Positions 1 through 5,282 of a stretch of 5,282 nt of DNA are shown here, piece after piece. The translations under genes and the position numbers were made by a program. Below the pieces are notes generated by a model. It was not told the DNA's origin, made no database searches, and worked only from the letters and a program-made list of their open reading frames with translations. The first letter of the stretch is position 1, and every line of letters begins with the position of its first letter. Origin of the DNA: an uncultured Bacteroidota bacterium (GTDB taxonomy: Bacteria; Bacteroidota; Bacteroidia; Chitinophagales; Chitinophagaceae); assembly GCA_903906615.1 (NCBI GenBank), contig CAIVKT010000119.1, positions 1 to 5,282 of the forward strand, read 5' to 3'.

Positions 1-922
1 TATACGCGAAACCCGGCAGGGCCTTTAGCAACTTGCTATTGTCATACAAAGACACCAATGCCGCATTGTTGGCTGTTTCTTTTGTGATGAGCGAAGGCGT
101 ACCGAATATTTTGCTTTTGAGCACAATCATACGTGCTACAATTGCAGTAAGCAAACGCGGCGCATACCATCGTGGCGGCTTTTTGCCCATGGCTTTGGCC
201 ATCATCGTGAATATTTCCAGGAAACCGAAATTGCCGGCGCTTACAATGAAGCGCTCCGCTTCTATTTCCGATGCCATGAGTAGTGTCATCGCCTTCACCA
301 CGTCTGCTACATCCACCCAGGAAGTTACCCCTTTGGAATAGAACGGAAACTCACGGTACACTATTTTCATCAGCCCGGAAGAGAGGTTATTAATGTCGCC
401 GGGGCCCAATATCACACCAGGGTTCACAATAACAGCATTTAGCCCTTCGCCCATGCCGCGCCACACTTCCATCTCGGCAAGGTACTTGCTGATACCGTAC
501 GCCGAATTATATTTGCTATCGCCCCATTCCTCTTCTTCGGTGATCAGTTTATGCTCATCGCCACTACGCCCGAGCGCTGCCACCGAGCTTACGTGTACCA
601 GCTTTCTTATTCCCTGTAGTATGGCCTGGTTCACAATGTTGGCAGTACTTTCCACATTCGCATGCAGCATCTCTTCCCTCTTTCGCGGATCGAAGGAAAC
701 AATGGCAGCGCAATGATAAATATCGTCTATGCCCTGCATGGCTTCTTCCACATCATAGATATCCAGCAGGTCGCAGTGCATCCAGTGTATGCCGGGCAGT
801 GTTGCAAGATCTGCGGTGGGTGCATGCCTGTGGTATAACGCACGCACCTGCGCACCCTGCGCCGATAAACTGCGTACCAGGTACTGCCCCAGGAAACCAC
901 TTGCGCCGGTAACTAAAACCAT
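1..922 (-). CDS. NAD(P)-dependent epimerase/dehydratase, extended SDR family (3' end outside window)
   Basis: A minus-strand frame stays open from the ATG at 922-920 to the window edge, giving 307 residues. Seen: the N terminus is a Rossmann nucleotide-binding motif, TGASGFLG (Gly6, Gly9, Gly12). It is followed by VRALYHR (26-32) after the second strand, Asp51 in HCDLLD, HCAA (70-73), VSSVAALG (111-118) with the catalytic Ser/Thr position, YGISK (Tyr142 and Lys146, the YxxxK pair), NPGVILGPGD (167-176) and SWVDVADVV (201-209). This order is that of extended SDRs such as dihydroflavonol-reductase-like and 3-beta-HSD-like enzymes, which oxidise, reduce or epimerise a substrate carbon using NAD(P) in the cytoplasm. 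The substrate cannot be told. The basic residues after strand two hint at NADP (inference). Family members usually run about 320-345 residues, so only a short tail is missing. The start is secure: the preceding in-frame codons back to the pheS stop contain no ATG, GTG or TTG. No Shine-Dalgarno sequence precedes it. It lies 21 bases after pheS and is probably co-transcribed with it. Confidence 0.94.
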   Translation of the reverse strand, partial: MVLVTGASGFLGQYLVRSLSAQGAQVRALYHRHAPTADLATLPGIHWMHCDLLDIYDVEEAMQGIDDIYHCAAIVSFDPRKREEMLHANVESTANIVNQAILQGIRKLVHVSSVAALGRSGDEHKLITEEEEWGDSKYNSAYGISKYLAEMEVWRGMGEGLNAVIVNPGVILGPGDINNLSSGLMKIVYREFPFYSKGVTSWVDVADVVKAMTLLMASEIEAERFIVSAGNFGFLEIFTMMAKAMGKKPPRWYAPRLLTAIVARMIVLKSKIFGTPSLITKETANNAALVSLYDNSKLLKALPGFAY

Positions 923-943
923 CGGGAGTGAGAATAAAAAAGT

Positions 944-1969
944 TTAAGCCGGCCTGAACTGCCGCAGGAACCGGACATCATTTTGCGAATACAACCGGAG
1001 GTCATTGACCTGGTATTTTATTTGTGTGATGCGCTCCACACCCATTCCGAAAGCGAAGCCGGTGTACACTTCCGGGTCTATGTTGAAGTTGCGCAGCATA
1101 TCCGGGTGCACCATACCACAGCCCAGTATCTCCACCCAGCCGCTGTGCTTACATAAGTTGCAGCCAGTGCCGCCACACACTGTGCACGAAATATCCATTT
1201 CCGCGCTTGGCTCGGTAAACGGGAAGTAAGACGGACGGAAACGCACCTTTGTATTTTCGCCAAACATTTCGGTAACGAAGTAATAAAGCGTTTGCTTGAG
1301 GTCGGCGAAGGATACATTTTTATCCACGTACAATCCTTCGCACTGGTGAAAGAAACAATGCGCCCGCGCCGAGATGGTCTCGTTTCGGTATACCCTACCG
1401 GGGCAGATGACCCGCACCGGCAAAGATTGTGTCTCGAGTATGCGTGCCTGCACGGATGAGGTATGTGTGCGCAATACCCAATCGGGGTTTTGTGCCACAT
1501 AAAAAGTATCCTGCATATCCCTCGCCGGATGATCAGCGGGCATGTTCAGTGAAGTGAAGTTGTGCCAGTCGTCTTCTATCTCCGGCCCTGTAGCCACACT
1601 GAAGCCTATTTTTTCAAAAATGGAAACGATCTCGTTTTCCACCATCCTCAGCGGGTGGCGGGTACCGGCAGCTATTGGTGTGCCGGGCAACGTAATATCC
1701 ACAGCAGGGGCATTGCCACCACTACTCTGCTTCATATCGGCGAAAGCATTGTACTTTTCTTCAGCCAGTGTCTTGAAAGCATTGAGCATTTGCCCGGCTT
1801 CCTTCCTTTGGTCGGGAGCAACGTTCTTCATTTCGGCAGAGAGCAGCTTCACGATACCCTTTGTACCGAGGAAACGGATACGATAGTTCTCCAGGTCGGC
1901 GGCACCGGCAGGTTGAAAGCTATTAATTTCCTGCTCATGTGTTTTCATTAATTCATGTAAAGATGGCAT
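944..1969 (-). CDS. pheS: Phenylalanine--tRNA ligase alpha subunit
   Basis: This complete 341-residue frame (ATG 1969-1967, TAA 946-944) encodes the catalytic subunit of the cytoplasmic alpha2-beta2 class II synthetase, which charges tRNA-Phe with phenylalanine using ATP. Residues 1-85 form the helical, probably coiled-coil N-terminal domain that contacts tRNA. The catalytic core follows: TGPEIEDDWHNF (127-138), HPAR (147-150), LRTHTSSVQ (166-174), motif 2 GRVYRNE (191-197) with HQCEG (208-212), FPFTEPSAE (249-257), and motif 3 GFAFGMGVER (304-313). Ala306 corresponds to E. coli Ala294 in the phenylalanine pocket. Four cysteines (262, 265, 270, 273) form a CxxC...CxxC knuckle, as in many bacterial PheS proteins; metal binding is possible but not shown. 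The start at Met1 is preferred over Met8 because its first residues align with the start of E. coli PheS (327 residues). pheT is not adjacent, in contrast to the E. coli pheST operon. An exact TAnnTTTG box lies 7 bases upstream of the ATG. Confidence 0.98.
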   Translation of the reverse strand: MPSLHELMKTHEQEINSFQPAGAADLENYRIRFLGTKGIVKLLSAEMKNVAPDQRKEAGQMLNAFKTLAEEKYNAFADMKQSSGGNAPAVDITLPGTPIAAGTRHPLRMVENEIVSIFEKIGFSVATGPEIEDDWHNFTSLNMPADHPARDMQDTFYVAQNPDWVLRTHTSSVQARILETQSLPVRVICPGRVYRNETISARAHCFFHQCEGLYVDKNVSFADLKQTLYYFVTEMFGENTKVRFRPSYFPFTEPSAEMDISCTVCGGTGCNLCKHSGWVEILGCGMVHPDMLRNFNIDPEVYTGFAFGMGVERITQIKYQVNDLRLYSQNDVRFLRQFRPA

Positions 1970-1976
1970 AGCGGTG

Positions 1977-1984
1977 CAAATGTA
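1977..1984 (-). promoter_or_regulatory. Candidate Bacteroidota -7 promoter box for pheS
   Basis: On the minus strand these bases read TACATTTG, an exact match to the Bacteroidota primary-sigma -7 consensus TAnnTTTG. Only 7 bases separate the box from the pheS ATG, so transcription from it would give a very short or nearly absent leader. No TTG-type -33 element is seen at the usual spacing; a TTTG occurs upstream but with only 12 bases between it and the box. The match is seen in the sequence, while promoter activity is inference. Confidence 0.45.
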
Positions 1985-2139
1985 TCATGGTTATAGCAAA
2001 TTCAGCGCTCATTTGACAGGAAATTGCATTTCTCAGCCACATATGTAATATCATAAAAAATATATAACTGGGAATTCCAACTATTTCTTAATAAAACACG
2101 TCTATTTAACAAAGTTTTTTTATTTTTATTACCCCTTCA

Positions 2140-2147
2140 TATATTTT
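2140..2147 (+). promoter_or_regulatory. Weak candidate -7 box for the PKD-repeat gene
   Basis: TATATTTT matches TAnnTTTG at all but the last base and lies 20 bases before the ATG at 2168. A T tract (2115-2121) sits 18 bases upstream, where a -33 element would fall, but it is not a clear TTG. In such AT-rich sequence a match of this quality can arise by chance. Confidence 0.22.
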
Positions 2148-2167
2148 ACTGATTTATAAATGAGCTT

Positions 2168-2245
2168 ATGAAATTATTTACCCGGAGTATCTTACTGATC
2201 TGCCTTTGCTTCAGCGCATTTTTTGCCAAGGCATCTGCAAGTGCG
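2168..2245 (+). other. Signal peptide of the PKD-repeat protein
   Basis: The first 26 residues have a short basic n-region (MKLFTR), a hydrophobic core of about 13 residues (SILLICLCFSAFF) and an Ala/Ser-rich end with possible signal peptidase I sites after Ala22 (AKA), Ala24 (ASA) or Ala26 (ASA). This indicates Sec export to the periplasm. Cys12 and Cys14 lie inside the hydrophobic core and lack a proper lipobox, so a lipoprotein is unlikely. The exact cleavage site is uncertain. Confidence 0.85.
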
Positions 2246-5200
2246 CATTTTACTGCCGATGTCACTTCAGGCTGTGCTCCGCTGCTTGTTCACTTCACTA
2301 ATACAACCACGGGTGCAAGTGGTAGCGCCACCTACTCGTGGAACCTGGGCAATGGTACCACCTCCACACTTACCGATGTTTCAGGATCCTATATTACAGC
2401 GGGAACTTATACCTGTACGCTAACTGTGACTGATGGAGGAGTAACGACTACCTACAGTATGACCATCACTGTATTTCCCGCACCAACGGTAGATTTTGTG
2501 GCCAGTGATACAGCAGTATGCCCCGGATCAACAGTATCTTTTACGAGTACTACATTAGCCGGGGTACCCGGTGCCCTAACCTACGCATGGGCTTTCGGCG
2601 ATGGCAATGTAAGCACATCCTCCAGTCCCAGTGATGTGTATTCGGCTCCCGGTTATTATAACGTAACACTCTCTGCAACCAATAGCGATGGCTGTGTGGC
2701 CTCGCTCACCAAAACCGCATATATACATGTATATACCCCTCCTGTAGCTGCCTTCACCGCACCAACTGTCCACTTTTGCGGCACACCGGCACATGCTGTA
2801 TTCACCGATGCCTCTACTGGTACCGGGCCATTTACATATCATTGGATTTTTGGCGATGGCAGCACCGGATCAGGAAGCCCGGCTTCGCACGACTACACCT
2901 CTACCGGATCCTATACGGTAAAGCTTATCGTAACAGATGCCCATGGCTGCCAGGACAGCATTACTATGCCTGCGTATATCTATGTTGGCATTACTACAGC
3001 CAGCTTTACCGGACCTACCACGGCATGTGTACACTCATCTGTAACATTTACCAACACCAGTACCTCACATGTTTCCAGCGAGTGGAAGTTTGGAGATGGC
3101 AATATAGGCTATGGCGATCCCGGTACCAATATATACAGCACCCCCGGCACCTATACTGTAAAGCTCATCATATCAGATGGCTACTGTGAGGATTCTGCAA
3201 TCCACACGATTGTTATACAACCAGGCCCTGTTACCAGTTTTACCATAACTCCCTCAGAGCCATGCCCACCACCAAGCACTATTACTTTTACCGGTACAGC
3301 GCCATCGGGTGCTACAACAACCTGGCTTTATGGCGATGGCGGCACAGGCACAGGCCTTCCATCAACTCATACATACCCACACATGGGGGTTGATACGGTA
3401 AAGATGGTATGCGTTGACCCATCCACAGGCTGCACAGACACCATACAGAAAACCCTGATCCTTTATGATATTGTGCCGCAGATGATAGCGGTGCCTACAA
3501 GTGGCTGCGAACCACTGACTGTTGCGTTTAAAGATTCCCTTTACACCCATGAGCCTAATGACACCCTGCTTAGTTACCCCTTACTTCCGCTTTACCCTTA
3601 TGCTGTAACGGGCTATACCTGGACCTTCGGCGACGGCTCTGCGAGCAGCACGAGCGGAACTCCTTCTCATACCTATACAGCCACCGGCACTTATAAAGTC
3701 TACGTAACAATGACTACAGCCAATGGCTGTACCGTGCTTGATTCAACAGTTATACATGTGGGTAAGCCACCTGTAGTTACTTTCTCGGTAACGCCCACCC
3801 ATGCCTGCTACCACGATAACAGTGAAACATTTACAGTGACTATCATCAGTGGGCCGGCAGACCACTATACCTGGGTATTCGGAGATGGCTCCAGCGAAAC
3901 AGATAGTACGCTTACTGCTACACACAGTTACTCCTTACCCGGCATTTATAGCGTTACCCTTACTGCATTTTACAACGGCTGCCCCAGCGCCCCTGTTATC
4001 ATGCCCAATTTAATTACCATTGATTCGCCCAAAGCCATTATTGCTGACAGTGTTTTTTGCTCCCCGGCGAAACGGGTACTGTTCACAGATCATTCGCTTG
4101 GAGATGATACCCATCTATGGATCTTTGGTGATGGAGGCACCTCTACCACCTCTCCTGTAACGCATGATTATGCCTCATTTACAACGTATGTAGTAACACT
4201 TGCTACTTATAATATAAGAAGCGGATGCCGGGATACAGCGACAGTGAGCGTAGATCTCTCGCGGCCGATACCTAACTTCAGTACGCCGGACACTGCTGTG
4301 TGCCGAGACAGTGTACTAGTCTTTACAGCCACTGTAACCGGTGGCCCGGCAGGCACATTTTATTGGAGTACATCCGGTGGCGGCACTCCTTCTGTAGGCT
4401 CCGGCACTCCCTTTACCGATACCTTCCATACCCCAGGTATATACTCCATAACGCTGGTGATGCAAGACCAGAATAACTGCTTCGACACTACTATACGCAC
4501 CAATTACATACACATCGCTAAACCGGTGGCCAACTTTACGGCTGCGCCCCCTACCGGCTGTGTACCGGCAACTGTTATTTTTACAGACCACTCCACAGAT
4601 ATTGCAGGCACCACCTACACCAGCTATGCCTGGGACTTTGGGGATGGCATAACTGCCGTTACAGGCACATCACCCATAAGCCACACCTATACCTCGGCAG
4701 GCACATTCACTACTACCGAGATCGTTAAAGACAATATCGGTTGTATGGATACCGTGGCGTTGTCTCTGGTCACCGTATACCAGCCTGCTGCAAGCTTTAG
4801 CGCAAGCAACGTATTCCCATGCACCAACGACCCGGTGCTTTTCACCAATACTTCATCAACTATTGTCAGCTCTTATTGGTTCTTTGGCGATGGCGATACA
4901 TCTACAGCCAACTCGCCAACCCATACGTACACAAGTGCAGGTGTGTATACCGTGAAACTGGTCGTGACCGATGCTAATGGCTGTACCGATACAGCAAGCT
5001 ATCCTGCATATATCGATGTATCAAAGCCTGTTGCGAGCTTTACTATGGACGACTCAGTTTCTATCTGCCCACCACTTACCGTACATTTCACCAACACCAG
5101 TACAGGCGCTATTGATTATAGCTGGTTCCTTGGCGATGGCAGTACCTCGGTATCCGCTGACCCAAGCGACCTCTATATTTTTACCGGCTATGATACCGTA

Positions 5201-5282
5201 ATGCTGATCGCCGTAAACATGTATGGCTGTACAGATACCGCTATTGGCCATGTTAATATCTTGGGTTATGCCGGTTCATTCA
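2168..5282 (+). CDS. Large secreted PKD-repeat protein (3' end outside window)
   Basis: One frame runs without a stop from the ATG at 2168 to the right edge, giving at least 1038 residues; I followed it codon by codon and saw no frameshift. It starts with a signal peptide and continues as twelve PKD-type (polycystic kidney disease) immunoglobulin-like beta-sandwich repeats plus the first residues of a thirteenth. Each repeat has the pattern xxxFTxxxxxxC, then YxWxFGDG, then HxYxxxGxYxVxL, then GCxDT. PKD arrays are common in exported adhesins, polymer-degrading enzymes and gliding-type surface proteins of Bacteroidota, where they act as spacers or binding modules; this gene's ligand is unknown. 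No catalytic domain is present in the visible part. A type IX secretion C-terminal domain is expected but would lie outside the window. The ATG is the first possible start: an in-frame TGA lies at 2150-2152 with no other initiation codon between. There is no Shine-Dalgarno sequence. The residues are rich in Thr, Ser, Gly and Tyr, typical of surface proteins. It is divergent from pheS and shows no functional link to it. Confidence 0.95.
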   Translation, partial: MKLFTRSILLICLCFSAFFAKASASAHFTADVTSGCAPLLVHFTNTTTGASGSATYSWNLGNGTTSTLTDVSGSYITAGTYTCTLTVTDGGVTTTYSMTITVFPAPTVDFVASDTAVCPGSTVSFTSTTLAGVPGALTYAWAFGDGNVSTSSSPSDVYSAPGYYNVTLSATNSDGCVASLTKTAYIHVYTPPVAAFTAPTVHFCGTPAHAVFTDASTGTGPFTYHWIFGDGSTGSGSPASHDYTSTGSYTVKLIVTDAHGCQDSITMPAYIYVGITTASFTGPTTACVHSSVTFTNTSTSHVSSEWKFGDGNIGYGDPGTNIYSTPGTYTVKLIISDGYCEDSAIHTIVIQPGPVTSFTITPSEPCPPPSTITFTGTAPSGATTTWLYGDGGTGTGLPSTHTYPHMGVDTVKMVCVDPSTGCTDTIQKTLILYDIVPQMIAVPTSGCEPLTVAFKDSLYTHEPNDTLLSYPLLPLYPYAVTGYTWTFGDGSASSTSGTPSHTYTATGTYKVYVTMTTANGCTVLDSTVIHVGKPPVVTFSVTPTHACYHDNSETFTVTIISGPADHYTWVFGDGSSETDSTLTATHSYSLPGIYSVTLTAFYNGCPSAPVIMPNLITIDSPKAIIADSVFCSPAKRVLFTDHSLGDDTHLWIFGDGGTSTTSPVTHDYASFTTYVVTLATYNIRSGCRDTATVSVDLSRPIPNFSTPDTAVCRDSVLVFTATVTGGPAGTFYWSTSGGGTPSVGSGTPFTDTFHTPGIYSITLVMQDQNNCFDTTIRTNYIHIAKPVANFTAAPPTGCVPATVIFTDHSTDIAGTTYTSYAWDFGDGITAVTGTSPISHTYTSAGTFTTTEIVKDNIGCMDTVALSLVTVYQPAASFSASNVFPCTNDPVLFTNTSSTIVSSYWFFGDGDTSTANSPTHTYTSAGVYTVKLVVTDANGCTDTASYPAYIDVSKPVASFTMDDSVSICPPLTVHFTNTSTGAIDYSWFLGDGSTSVSADPSDLYIFTGYDTVMLIAVNMYGCTDTAIGHVNILGYAGSF
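2249..5282 (+). repeat. Tandem array of twelve PKD repeats within the exported protein
   Basis: Repeats are marked by the conserved Trp of WxFGDG at residues 58, 141, 226, 306, 386, 485, 569, 651, 733, 822, 904 and 986, a period of 80-99 residues (about 240-300 bases). Repeats 2-12 each have two cysteines: 118/176, 204/261, 287/340, 366/422, 447/521, 547/605, 631/687, 712/771, 798/859, 885/939 and 967/1021. The second lies 34-38 residues after the Trp in every case. A thirteenth repeat appears to begin with AGSF at the window edge. Repeat 1 has GNG instead of GDG and lacks the usual second cysteine. Repeat 6 has an insertion of about 16 residues. Repeat 9 has lost the FGDG motif. The copies are diverged in DNA; the longest shared run noticed between repeats 4 and 12 is 14 bases (3050-3063 and 5090-5103), so the array is old rather than recently expanded. 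Repeat boundaries are approximate. Confidence 0.93.

Larger units (their letters stand above)
1970..2167. other. Divergent intergenic region between pheS and the PKD-repeat gene
   Basis: This 198-base stretch has no credible gene on either strand. Its right half is rich in A and T, with runs such as a seven-T tract at 2115-2121 and an A/T block around 2051-2067. It must hold the promoters of both divergent genes. Apart from the two candidate boxes listed separately, the only other structure seen is an 8-base palindrome, GGAATTCC, at 2071-2078. No rho-independent terminator, tRNA or riboswitch-like fold was recognised by eye. Confidence 0.85.

Noticed and set aside
33..716. Plus-strand open frames at 33-341 and 393-716
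   Set aside because: They lie antisense to the SDR gene, whose motifs are unambiguous, and their translations resemble no known protein.
1149..1186. CxxC...CxxC knuckle in PheS (Cys262, 265, 270, 273) as a novel zinc domain
   Set aside because: A similar cysteine cluster occurs in many bacterial PheS proteins, so it is a family trait rather than something new here.
1005..1951. Open frames on both strands overlapping pheS (1005-1229, 1078-1500, 1542-1886, 1562-1951)
   Set aside because: They are out-of-frame or antisense readings of pheS, which is complete and has all its class II motifs.
2009..2029. Minus-strand mini-ORF of six codons (MQFPVK) upstream of pheS as a possible attenuator leader peptide
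   Set aside because: It has only one Phe codon, and no terminator or antiterminator hairpin was seen after it.
2071..2078. GGAATTCC palindrome in the intergenic region as an operator
   Set aside because: An 8-base palindrome with no second copy and no extended symmetry is weak evidence.
2160..2171. Mini-ORF ATGAGCTTATGA overlapping the start of the PKD gene
   Set aside because: Three codons, out of frame, with no ribosome binding site. It is most likely chance, although it could slightly affect initiation.
2201..2209. Lipoprotein signal around Cys12 or Cys14 of the PKD protein
   Set aside because: The residues before both cysteines do not fit a lipobox (no Gly/Ala/Ser at -1), and good signal peptidase I sites follow.
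2223..5251. Several open frames of 60-137 codons within the PKD region on both strands
   Set aside because: They are side effects of low stop-codon frequency in a repetitive Thr/Gly/Ser-rich gene. The frame from 2168 is continuous through the whole region.
2249..5282. CRISPR array, insertion sequence or recently amplified DNA repeat
   Set aside because: The periodicity is at protein level (about 82 residues). The DNA copies are strongly diverged, there are no short identical repeats with unique spacers, and there are no terminal inverted repeats or transposase.

Overview
The window looks like chromosomal DNA of a Bacteroidota bacterium, most likely near the Chitinophagaceae/Chitinophagales. 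The evidence is a PheS with the ISARAHC-type motif 2 region typical of that phylum, start codons without Shine-Dalgarno sequences, a match to the Bacteroidota -7 promoter box (TAnnTTTG), and a large exported protein built from PKD repeats ending in 'NGCTDT'-like motifs. The placement below phylum level is inference.

Layout: two genes on the minus strand occupy 1-1969. pheS (944-1969), complete, encodes the alpha subunit of phenylalanyl-tRNA synthetase. Downstream of it in transcription order is an extended short-chain dehydrogenase/NAD-dependent epimerase gene (922 down to 1), whose 3' end lies outside the window. Only 21 bases separate the two genes, so they are probably co-transcribed. pheT is not in the window.

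A 198-base intergenic region (1970-2167) separates pheS from a divergent plus-strand gene. Its right part is AT-rich. On the pheS side it holds an exact TAnnTTTG box very close to the pheS start. On the other side there is only a weaker, T-rich candidate promoter.

From 2168 to the right edge one uninterrupted reading frame encodes at least 1038 residues: a signal peptide followed by twelve PKD-type repeats of about 80-100 residues and the first residues of a thirteenth. Eleven of the twelve repeats carry two cysteines at nearly fixed distances from the conserved Trp, which suggests one disulfide per domain in an exported protein. The C terminus, where a type IX secretion sorting domain would be expected, is outside the window.

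No RNA gene, mobile element, CRISPR array or defence system is visible. The aminoacylation gene and the SDR gene are ordinary. The PKD-repeat exoprotein is the accessory and most interesting part, but nothing in the sequence links its function to its neighbours.
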